NCBI GenBank assembly: GCA_017853785.1
Contig: JAFMIX010000156.1
Span: 1 to 5,565 of the forward strand
Source of the DNA: Verrucomicrobiales bacterium
GTDB taxonomy: Bacteria; Verrucomicrobiota; Verrucomicrobiia; Limisphaerales; JAFMIX01
Direction: 5' to 3'
Length of the DNA: 5,565 nucleotides
In this document: positions 1-5,448 of the stretch, in pieces
Position numbering within the stretch: position 1 is the first letter of the stretch
Layout of the letters: each line of letters begins with the position of its first letter
Notes under the pieces: model-generated
Databases searched by the model: none
What the model saw: the letters and a program-made list of their open reading frames with translations, nothing else
Told to the model about the DNA's origin: nothing
Position numbers and translations under genes: made by a program

Positions 1-104
1 CGGACCAGCGCCCGCGCCATGCCGCCGGAATGGCTGCCGATGTTCATGGCCCCGACGAACAGGATGCGCAACGGCGGGCGGGAATTCGGATTCGGGATAT
101 TCAT
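1..104 (-). CDS. Probable GT-B glycosyltransferase, N-terminal fragment (runs off left edge)
   Basis: Translating the minus strand from the ATG at 104-102 gives an open frame to the window edge (34 full codons). Residues 12-18 are LRILFVG, a first Rossmann beta strand, followed by AMNIGSHSGGMARALVR with a GGM-x-R element. A hydrophobic strand followed closely by a glycine pair and a helix start is the usual N-terminus of GT-B glycosyltransferases such as family GT4, where this loop contributes to the acceptor side. Such enzymes transfer a sugar from a nucleotide-sugar donor, usually to a lipid-linked acceptor at the inner membrane. The polysaccharide genes on the same strand support this reading. 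The ATG at 104 is preferred over an internal ATG at 47 because the later start would remove the beta strand. No clear Shine-Dalgarno precedes it. The catalytic C-terminal domain lies outside the window, so the family and substrate are not fixed. Confidence 0.62.
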   Translation of the reverse strand, partial: MNIPNPNSRPPLRILFVGAMNIGSHSGGMARALV

Positions 105-153
105 GAACGGATTTCAAATACTTGGGGAAACGGCGATCGAGGCACGGCGAAAT

Positions 154-189
154 TTAACGCCAAGGCGCGAAGGAGCAAAGGCGCAAAGG
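154..189 (+). repeat. CCAAGGCGC-type intergenic repeat
   Basis: The 12-mer AAGGCGCGAAGG (162-173) recurs 16 bases later as AAGGCGCAAAGG (178-189) with one mismatch, so the unit is internally repetitive. The segment GCGCGAAGG (165-173) is matched by its exact reverse complement CCTTCGCGC at 253-261, which would allow a long-range stem with a loop of about 79 bases. From memory, words of the form TTAACGCCAAGGCGC are common between genes in Verrucomicrobiota. Copy number in this genome cannot be judged from the window. Confidence 0.6.
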
Positions 190-306
190 AAACCGAGTTG
201 AGGGTTTTTAGCCGCCCGCCTCAGCCAAGCTTCCGTCTTCGTCCGATTTCCGCCTTCGCGCTGCTTCGGCGCGACAGGTCGGCGCGACGGGACGGCGAGG
301 CAGGCA

Positions 307-335
307 GATGAAACACGGATGAAACACGGATGGGG
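307..335 (+). repeat. 11-base tandem repeat ending in GATGGGG
   Basis: GATGAAACACG occurs twice head to tail (307-317 and 318-328) and is followed by GATGGGG. The end of the unit, ACACGGATGGGG (324-335), reappears exactly at 3606-3617 in the other large gap. This ties the unit to a dispersed intergenic repeat type rather than to a gene. Confidence 0.65.
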
Positions 336-342
336 CGGCACT

Positions 343-395
343 GCCCTACCAAATTGGGGAACAGGAACGGCGCGCACGGAGTGACGCGCCCTACC
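343..395. repeat. REP-like hairpin unit flanked by GCCCTACC words
   Basis: GCCCTACC occurs at 343-350 and again at 388-395. Between and overlapping them is an inverted repeat: GGCGCG (369-374) pairs with CGCGCC (385-390). Inside it, CAC (375-377) can pair with GTG (381-383) if the A at 384 is bulged, leaving the tight loop GGA. The stem is GC-rich but no T-run follows on either strand, so it does not look like an intrinsic terminator. It resembles a short repetitive extragenic palindrome. I recall similar sequence (GCGCACGGAGTG...CGCCCTACC) between genes in Verrucomicrobiota genomes. Confidence 0.55.
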
Positions 396-448
396 CGCGC
401 AATTCCATTCATATCGCTTCGTGTTCACTCGTGCTCCGGAGAAAATAT

Positions 449-1357
449 TCAGGGTTTACCGGCAGCCGCCGGGGCCGGGACGCCGTTGCGAGACTTCAAA
501 ATCCCCTGCCCCCACCACACGACGGTAGGGAAACGTTGCACCCAGTCGGGACGGCACAACAAGTAATTGCCCTCCACGAACGTCTCCAGCTCGGGATGCC
601 ACTCGGGATAGAACTCGATGCCGCGCGGCGTGACCTTGCCGAGCTTCATGCCGGTGGTGGCGGCCAGTTCAAAGACATCGCGGAGATATTTCCGAGCGTA
701 GATCCAGCGGTAGTTGTATTCGAACTGCACCAGTTCGATCTGGCCGCGCTGCAACAGGCCGCGCGCGCCGAGCAGGACGTTGTGGTCGTTGCCTTCGGTA
801 TCGATCTTGAGCAGCAGGACGGCGGCAATCCCGGCCGCCGCGCAATACTCGTCCAACGTGCTCACCGGCACGGTCTCGGTGTAGGCGGAGGGGCTGAAAT
901 CGCCGGGCAGCAGCGAGTTCACCCCCGCGTTGTCGTGGACGATGTGCAACGTGCGCGGCCCCGTGGCGGCATCGGACAGCGCGCACTGGTTGACCACCAC
1001 CGGCATGGCGGGCAATTGCGCCGCGAGATTCTTCCGGAGCGTGGCGAGGGTGGCCGAGGCGGGCTCAAAGGCGTGCAGGGTGATCGCCTTGAGGCCAAGG
1101 GCGGCGGTGCGTTGACCCACGGAAATGACGTAATGGCCGACGTTCGCGCCGCAATCCACAATCACCGGCGTCGCACCGGTGGCGGCGGCATGACGCAGCG
1201 CGGTTTCCACGACCAGCATCTCGCCGTTTTCACCCATCTCATTGGCGCCATCGAGACGGGCGGCGCGGGTGAGCATCCGGGCGAACCGCACCAGCCGCTG
1301 CCGGCCCAGAATGCCCCAAAGAAGCCGGATCGTGATTTTTTTTATGACGAGAGACAT
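449..1357 (-). CDS. FkbM-family SAM-dependent methyltransferase
   Basis: A 302-residue protein with the landmarks of the FkbM O-methyltransferase family. ENGE is at residues 43-46; the SAM-binding glycine loop VIVDCGANVGHY is at 65-76; the acidic motif HAFEPA is at 95-100, with Glu98 expected to contact the SAM ribose; NQCALSD is at 123-129; VSTLDEY is at 165-171. The family's hallmark LLLKIDTEGNDHNVLLGA is at 181-198, followed by ELVQFEYN at 208-215. Such enzymes methylate hydroxyls of sugars or polyketides, and in a polysaccharide locus a sugar O-methylation is likely, although the substrate cannot be read from sequence. I chose the ATG at 1357, which lies 16 bases after the flippase stop codon. 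An in-frame ATG at 1405 would add 16 basic residues and overlap the flippase by 32 bases. No clear Shine-Dalgarno is present. The protein has no signal peptide and should be cytoplasmic. The spacing suggests co-transcription with the flippase and the other methyltransferase. Confidence 0.92.
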   Translation of the reverse strand: MSLVIKKITIRLLWGILGRQRLVRFARMLTRAARLDGANEMGENGEMLVVETALRHAAATGATPVIVDCGANVGHYVISVGQRTAALGLKAITLHAFEPASATLATLRKNLAAQLPAMPVVVNQCALSDAATGPRTLHIVHDNAGVNSLLPGDFSPSAYTETVPVSTLDEYCAAAGIAAVLLLKIDTEGNDHNVLLGARGLLQRGQIELVQFEYNYRWIYARKYLRDVFELAATTGMKLGKVTPRGIEFYPEWHPELETFVEGNYLLCRPDWVQRFPTVVWWGQGILKSRNGVPAPAAAGKP

Positions 1358-1373
1358 ACGCGAAGCGGGGATA

Positions 1374-2732
1374 CTAGTCTTTTGGCGACGGCGTTGCAGC
1401 CGCAAAAACTTTACGGTTTGCCGCCGCCATCACCAGCAAATAGGCGAGGAACCCAAAACAGGTGGCGCGCGCCGCGCCCAACGCCCCGGCATGAGGGATC
1501 CAGAGAAAGTTCAAACCCAGATTGGTCGCCGCCGCCACACCGTAGGCCGTGCTGATGACGGAGGTTTTCTTGCCGGCATACGCCTTGAGTTCGAACGAGG
1601 AAGCCACGCCGAGCAGCGCATAGCCCGCCGCCACCCACAGGAGCAACGGCAACGCATCCGTCCGGTATTCCGCCGCCAGCAGCAGTTCCACGATCAGGTT
1701 GCCAAACAAGAGCAGCCCGCACAGGCCGAGCACGGCAGCGAGCACGGCGGTGGCGATGACGTAACGCAGGATGAGTGTTTCCGCCGCCCCGCGTTTCTGT
1801 GCGGCGGCCTTGAACAGGAACGGATACACCAACTGCGCGGTCAGGCCCGTCACCATCAGCATCGGCTGCGAACCAAGTCCATAAACAGCGGAGTAAAGTC
1901 CCACTTCATGCGCCGAGTGGCAGGCCGCGAGGATGAACCGGTCGGAAACGCCCAGCATCCAGGAAAACAAACTCACGCCGAGCATCGGCACCACAAAGCG
2001 GGTCGCCTCGCCGGTCCACTCACGACGCTGCGGTTCCGCCGCCGGCGGGCCGGCGGTCGCGCCGGCAGCGCGCACCACCCCGACACTGACCGCAAACACG
2101 ACCGCCAGAAAAACCAATTCCGCCAGCAGCAGAAACTGCCCGTCCTGCCCCAAGGCCCACGCCCCGGCGGCGACCGCAAACGGCGTCCCGCACTGATAGC
2201 CGGTGCGGAGGACGTTCGCCAGCCGCTGCCGATTCTGCGTGATGAGGACGCCATTTTGAAAACTCAAGGAAACGTGCAGGTAAAGCAGCCCGCCTCCCAG
2301 CAGCGCGGCCAGCAGCCCGAGGCCGGGCGTGTTGCGGCCGTAAAAGAACAGCGTGACCGCCAGCGCAAATCCCAAAACCAAGGCGAACCGGGCGATGGTG
2401 CTCCGGGCGAACGCGAGAAATTCCCTTTCCTGCCGATGCTCCGCCGCGTCGTGATACTGGCGCATCACGAACTGGATGAACGGCCGGAAGAAAATCCCCG
2501 TAAACAGCCCGACGATGCCAATGGCGAGTTTGTATTCGCCGAGCGCCTCCGGAGCGACGAACTCCGTCAGGACGCGCGAGCCCACCGCCAAACCCAACCC
2601 CGTGGCCAACTGGCCCAAGCCCACCGCCACGATCTTGCCCCGGTGCGACTGCAGCCGCGCCAGCAGCGCGGGCCAGCCTTTGCGCGCGGGCGCAGCGGCG
2701 GCGGCGGCGGTTTCAGGAGGAAGCTCAGTCAT
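1374..2732 (-). CDS. Wzx-like oligosaccharide flippase (MATE/MOP superfamily membrane protein)
   Basis: A 452-residue protein with about twelve hydrophobic segments, roughly at residues 34-51, 67-87, 113-131, 137-155, 180-196, 200-220, 246-269, 289-306, 323-347, 361-381, 392-411 and 417-437. Two patches match polysaccharide-export flippases. DRFIL (264-268) followed by GLYSAVYGLG (278-287) corresponds to the second-half motif in which a residue after the DR pair precedes a G-x-YS stretch. NLGLNFLWIPHAG (404-416) with GALGAARAT (416-424) is the usual N-x-x-x-N...IP-x-x-G-x-x-GAA pattern. The family moves undecaprenyl-diphosphate-linked oligosaccharides from the inner to the outer leaflet of the cytoplasmic membrane. 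The N-terminal 30 residues are soluble and include six alanines (9-14) encoded by a GCC-rich run. The ATG at 2732 lies 27 bases after the preceding methyltransferase stop, with only a weak GGGG upstream. I did not assign wzx as a symbol because orthology cannot be shown. A related exporter of another lipid-linked glycan remains possible. Confidence 0.88.
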   Translation of the reverse strand: MTELPPETAAAAAAPARKGWPALLARLQSHRGKIVAVGLGQLATGLGLAVGSRVLTEFVAPEALGEYKLAIGIVGLFTGIFFRPFIQFVMRQYHDAAEHRQEREFLAFARSTIARFALVLGFALAVTLFFYGRNTPGLGLLAALLGGGLLYLHVSLSFQNGVLITQNRQRLANVLRTGYQCGTPFAVAAGAWALGQDGQFLLLAELVFLAVVFAVSVGVVRAAGATAGPPAAEPQRREWTGEATRFVVPMLGVSLFSWMLGVSDRFILAACHSAHEVGLYSAVYGLGSQPMLMVTGLTAQLVYPFLFKAAAQKRGAAETLILRYVIATAVLAAVLGLCGLLLFGNLIVELLLAAEYRTDALPLLLWVAAGYALLGVASSFELKAYAGKKTSVISTAYGVAAATNLGLNFLWIPHAGALGAARATCFGFLAYLLVMAAANRKVFAAATPSPKD

Positions 2733-2759
2733 GGTCGCCCCAAGGTTTGCCGAGGGATT

Positions 2760-3500
2760 TCACGGCTGCGGCGGCCGGGCGGCGGCGGGCTTGAAGGCGG
2801 AACTGATGAACACGCGGGTGTAGATGCCCTGAGCGGAGCCGGTTTCGACCAGATCGAAGAGGACGAGGTAGAGGCGCAAACATTTCCAGAGCACAAACCG
2901 GACAAAGGATTTCAGCCCGTGCACCACCGGGCCCTGCTCGCGGGCTTGGAATTTTTCAAAGCCCGTCAGGCGCAGCAACCACGCCAACGCGCCGGGCGTG
3001 AGCCCGATTTCGTGGGTGAAATCCGCGTGCCGCTGCACGATGCCGAACGGGCTGGCGCAGTTGGGCGTCTGCAAGATCAGCCGCCCGCCGGGGCGCAGCG
3101 CCCCATGCGCCGCCGCCAGGAAATCGAGCAATTCGTCCTTGCCCAGATGCTCGATGAGGTCGAACGAGATGACGAGGTCGAACGCGCCGGGGTGGGCGAG
3201 CAGAAATTCGGTGGCGCCCTGCAGATGGACGTTTTCGCAGACCGCCCGGGCGGCGTGCAACTGTTCCGGACTGAGGTCCACGCCGATGAGGTTGCGGTAG
3301 CCACGCTTCTGGAAAAAACGCAGCAACACGCCGCTGCCGCACCCGACGTCCGCAATGGCGGCATCCGGGGAGGCCGGCAGCCAGCCGCGCATATAGGTGT
3401 CGAAGGCACGCCCCCAGTGGTCGGCGGCGGCGAGGTCCAACTGGGGCGGCAAGGCCTGAACGGTGCGGTAGTTGGTGAAAATCTTTTGGCGGTAATTCAT
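2760..3500 (-). CDS. Class I SAM-dependent methyltransferase (UbiG/Methyltransf_23-like)
   Basis: A 246-residue protein with a Rossmann-type methyltransferase fold. The SAM-binding motif I, ADVGCGSG, is at residues 50-57. GVDLS (73-77) supplies the acidic residue at the end of beta 2. FDLVISFDLIEHL (107-119) is motif II with the IEHL signature typical of UbiG-like enzymes, and LRPGGRLILQTPN (135-147) is motif III. FTHEIGLTPGALAWLL (161-176) follows, and resembles the F-x-HE segment seen in sugar or lipid methyltransferases of surface-polysaccharide loci. Residues 198-216 are hydrophobic and basic and may associate with the membrane. The ATG at 3500 is chosen because sequence further upstream in the frame translates intergenic repeats and lacks domain character. 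The start has no evident Shine-Dalgarno. This is the first gene of the apparent minus-strand operon. The substrate, probably a sugar or a lipid-linked glycan, is unknown. Confidence 0.9.
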   Translation of the reverse strand: MNYRQKIFTNYRTVQALPPQLDLAAADHWGRAFDTYMRGWLPASPDAAIADVGCGSGVLLRFFQKRGYRNLIGVDLSPEQLHAARAVCENVHLQGATEFLLAHPGAFDLVISFDLIEHLGKDELLDFLAAAHGALRPGGRLILQTPNCASPFGIVQRHADFTHEIGLTPGALAWLLRLTGFEKFQAREQGPVVHGLKSFVRFVLWKCLRLYLVLFDLVETGSAQGIYTRVFISSAFKPAAARPPQP

Positions 3501-3593
3501 GGGTGGCGCGAACGATTTCAGGACTGGACGCGGGGGAATCTGCCGCAAATGCGCCGGAGGCAAAAGGAGAAATTCTGCGGAATTCAGCAATTC

Positions 3594-3647
3594 AACCACG
3601 GATGGACACGGATGGGGTTTAAACCACGAAGACACCAAGGCACGAAG
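3594..3647 (+). repeat. Two AACCAC-type intergenic repeats in tandem order
   Basis: AACCACGGATGGACAC (3594-3609) continues into ACACGGATGGGG (3606-3617), and the latter word is identical to 324-335. A second form, AACCACGAAGACAC (3622-3635), continues to GGCACGAAG (3639-3647). The second form recurs with one mismatch as AACCACAAAGACAC at 5472-5485. These repeats lie only in the gaps of this window. I recall the type as frequent between genes in Verrucomicrobiota genomes. Confidence 0.65.
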
Positions 3648-3693
3648 GGGGTAGGAAGTTGACAGAGGATAGTTGAGAGTTGAGAGCGGAAAC

Positions 3694-3717
3694 AGGCCGC
3701 GCAGCAACGCGGCTTTT
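3694..3717 (+). terminator. Terminator-like hairpin in the leader of the ligase gene (uncertain)
   Basis: GCCGCG (3696-3701) pairs exactly with CGCGGC (3708-3713) around the six-base loop CAGCAA. The stem can be extended by a G-U and an A-U pair (3695/3714 and 3694/3715), and TTTT occupies 3714-3717. The shape is that of a weak intrinsic terminator on the plus strand. No plus-strand gene precedes it, so it would act either on a leader transcript of the ligase gene or on stray readthrough. It could equally be part of a dispersed repeat. Confidence 0.3.
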
Positions 3718-3807
3718 CCGACCCCGCCGGAAGGCAGAACTCCAAACGCTTGGGCGGATTCTAACGGCGGCTTGAATCGGGTCCGCATTTTGCGTCAAAT
3801 AGCCGGC

Positions 3808-5448
3808 ATGTCGTCCGAAGCCCCCGAGGCATTGCCAACTGAATCAAGCGCTCCGAACGTCCGGGCGGTGACCGCGCCGTTCAGTGTCGCCGCGTTCAAC
3901 TTCAATCAGCGCGCCGACCGGTTGGCGGAGGCGGTGATCTACGCGATGGTGATCTTCAGTCCGTGGGCGTTCGGCTGCACGAACACGCGGGCGCTGCCGA
4001 ACTGGACCATTTTTGGCGTCACGCAGGTGTGGACGCTGTGGGCGATGGCGGGCGCGGGATATCTGCTGGGCGCACTGGTGCTGGCCAAACTGGCGGTCAA
4101 CGGGCGCACCGGCTACCGCCCGCCGCGTTGGGGCGACGCCCCGGCAGGGAATGAAGCCGGGAGCATGACCGGCGACTCCGCCCGCCAAACCATGCTGGCC
4201 CGCGGGGCCACGCCGGCGCTGGCGCTGTTGACGGTGGCGATCCTGCTCTACTGCCTGATCAGCGCGGTGAACGCGCGCGCCAATTACCGGCCCGACCTTT
4301 TCGGCTTCGAATATTTCAAGAACACCATTCCCTGGCTGCCACGCAGCTACGACCAAGGGCGCACCTGGATCGCGTTCTGGAATTATCTGGGGCTGGCGGG
4401 CGCGTTCTGGGGCATCGGCGACTGGCTGCGGGGCAAGACCGCCGGGGAACTCCGGGCGGAACGCAAAGCTGCTGCCGGCGCGACCGCCGAGCCGGGCCGG
4501 ATCACGCTGCTGCCCGAACGGCTGCGGCGGCTGCTGTGGGTGCTGAGCCTCAACGGCGCCCTGCTGGCCCTCCAAGGGATGGCGCAGCGTTTCAGCGGCA
4601 CGAACAAGCTGCTCTGGTATCTCCCCACCCGGCTGAACCGCGATGCCGAATCGCAGTTCGGCCCGTATGCCTACCGCAGCAATGCGGCGCAGTACTTCAA
4701 CCTGCTCTGGCCGGTGGTGCTCGGGTTCTGGTGGACGCTCCGGCGCGCGGCGGAAATCGCCGCCGCCCAGAAAAATCCGACCAAGCCCCGCCGGCATCAC
4801 TGGCTGCTGCTGATCGCGGTGCTCATCGCCGTCTGTCCGATCATCTCCTACAGCCGCGGCGGCGCCATCGTGGCCAGCCTCAATCTGGCGGTGGCGACGC
4901 TGCTCCTGCTGGCCGCGCTCAAACCGGCGCAGGGCGCGACCAAGCTTGGATTGTTTGTCCTGGGGCTCGGCACGCTGCTGGCCGCCTTCGCGCTCGGCGG
5001 CGACAAGCTGGGGGAACGCATGAAGGATTTGAACGTGAGCAATCGCGAGCGGATGTATGACGTGGGCCGCATCATGGCGGCCGAACATCCCGTATTTGGC
5101 ACCGGGCCCGGCAGCTTCGACATGCTGTTCCAGTTCTACCGCAGTTCGCCGGACGAATACTGGCCCGCGCAACTGCACAACGACTGGCTGGAGACCCGCA
5201 TCACCTTCGGCTGGGTGGGCAGCGCGTTGATCGCCGCCGCATTTCTGGTGGTGCTGGGGCGGCGCGGGCTGCCGGGGGGCATCCGCTGCGGGTGGCGGTT
5301 CGCGGCGCTGATCTGGCTGGCACTGGCGGGTTGCCTGGCGCATGCGCGGTTTGACTTCCCGCTCCAAGTCCATTCCGTGCTGTTCCTGTTCCTGATTCTA
5401 TGCGCCATCCTGTTCAACCTCTCACGGGCGGGCGAAAGGAAAATTTGA
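3808..5448 (+). CDS. O-antigen ligase / polymerase family membrane protein (Wzy_C domain)
   Basis: A 546-residue protein with about twelve hydrophobic segments, roughly at 41-57, 66-95, 135-153, 186-203, 241-258, 295-312, 331-347, 352-371, 379-396, 464-484, 496-511 and 518-537. Features of the O-antigen ligase-like family (PF04932) are visible. YRSNAAQYFNLLWPVVLGF (289-307) matches the region with a conserved R/N-x-x-AQY ahead of a membrane segment. ISYSRGGAIVA (346-356) carries the SRGG motif. ERMYDVGRIMAAEHPVFGTG (414-433) runs into GPGSF (433-437), and HNDWLE (457-462) is followed by FGWVG (467-471). The 396-464 stretch is the large loop, probably periplasmic, that holds the catalytic residues in this family. 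These enzymes polymerise lipid-linked repeat units (Wzy) or transfer glycan to lipid A core or protein (WaaL-like), and sequence alone does not separate these roles. It is longer than many relatives because of hydrophilic stretches at 1-38, 97-133 and 205-238. The ATG at 3808 is chosen because an in-frame TTG at 3673 would begin inside a tandem repeat and include the hairpin. No Shine-Dalgarno is seen. It is divergent from the flippase operon. Confidence 0.9.
   Translation: MSSEAPEALPTESSAPNVRAVTAPFSVAAFNFNQRADRLAEAVIYAMVIFSPWAFGCTNTRALPNWTIFGVTQVWTLWAMAGAGYLLGALVLAKLAVNGRTGYRPPRWGDAPAGNEAGSMTGDSARQTMLARGATPALALLTVAILLYCLISAVNARANYRPDLFGFEYFKNTIPWLPRSYDQGRTWIAFWNYLGLAGAFWGIGDWLRGKTAGELRAERKAAAGATAEPGRITLLPERLRRLLWVLSLNGALLALQGMAQRFSGTNKLLWYLPTRLNRDAESQFGPYAYRSNAAQYFNLLWPVVLGFWWTLRRAAEIAAAQKNPTKPRRHHWLLLIAVLIAVCPIISYSRGGAIVASLNLAVATLLLLAALKPAQGATKLGLFVLGLGTLLAAFALGGDKLGERMKDLNVSNRERMYDVGRIMAAEHPVFGTGPGSFDMLFQFYRSSPDEYWPAQLHNDWLETRITFGWVGSALIAAAFLVVLGRRGLPGGIRCGWRFAALIWLALAGCLAHARFDFPLQVHSVLFLFLILCAILFNLSRAGERKI

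Larger units (their letters stand above)
105..448. other. Intergenic gap of 344 bases filled with short repeats
   Basis: This stretch separates the FkbM methyltransferase from the downstream glycosyltransferase fragment. Open frames exist in it on both strands, but they translate repeat DNA, are rich in Arg, Pro and Ser, and show no recognisable domain. It contains a CCAAGGCGC-type repeat (154-189), an 11-base tandem repeat (307-328) and a hairpin unit flanked by GCCCTACC words (343-395). At 409-437 there is also a region related on the minus strand to the word GAACACGAA. I see no convincing promoter or terminator. The length suggests that the glycosyltransferase may not be tightly co-transcribed with the three genes upstream of it. 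Confidence 0.7.
3501..3807. other. Divergent intergenic region of 307 bases
   Basis: It lies between the start of the methyltransferase (minus strand) and the start of the O-antigen ligase-type gene (plus strand), so promoters for both units should be here. I could not identify a convincing -35/-10 pair for either. It holds two AACCAC-type repeats (3594-3617 and 3622-3647), a 7-base tandem repeat GTTGAGA (3672-3678 and 3679-3685) and a GC hairpin followed by four T (3694-3717). Open frames crossing it on both strands are best explained as translated repeat DNA. Confidence 0.75.

Noticed and set aside
114..428. Small open frames on both strands in the left gap
   Set aside because: They translate repeat DNA; typical products contain strings such as GRARHSVRAV and GRVTPCAPF, which I recognise as spurious proteins arising from such repeats.
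431..1555. A 374-codon open frame on the plus strand
   Set aside because: It is antisense to the FkbM methyltransferase, whose motifs are unambiguous. The plus-strand translation shows no domain.
2692..2710. GGC trinucleotide run at the start of the flippase gene
   Set aside because: About five units in high-GC coding DNA encode six alanines. Length changes would be in frame, so phase variation by frameshift is not expected; nothing supports a regulatory role.
1242..3662. An 806-codon open frame on the plus strand
   Set aside because: It lies antisense to the flippase and methyltransferase genes, is rich in Arg, Gln, His and Pro, has no recognisable domain, and ends in intergenic repeats. 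It is a high-GC shadow frame.
3659..3687. Perfect TTGACA (3659-3664) as a -35 box for the ligase gene
   Set aside because: At 16-18 bases downstream there is only GAGAG-type sequence from the tandem repeat and nothing resembling a -10 box. The match is probably chance within repeat DNA.
3501..3788. N-terminal extension of the minus-strand methyltransferase by 96 residues
   Set aside because: The added residues come from the repeat-bearing gap, carry no fold character, and would cross the 7-base tandem repeat and hairpin. The ATG at 3500 starts directly ahead of a normal methyltransferase N-terminus.
3673..3807. N-terminal extension of the ligase gene from a TTG at 3673
   Set aside because: The TTG lies inside the GTTGAGA tandem repeat and the frame would include the hairpin at 3694-3717. 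The ATG at 3808 fits better.
3844..5373. A 509-codon open frame on the minus strand
   Set aside because: It is antisense to the ligase-family gene, with low-complexity Arg/Gln/Pro/His composition and no motif. The plus-strand protein has clear family motifs and membrane segments.
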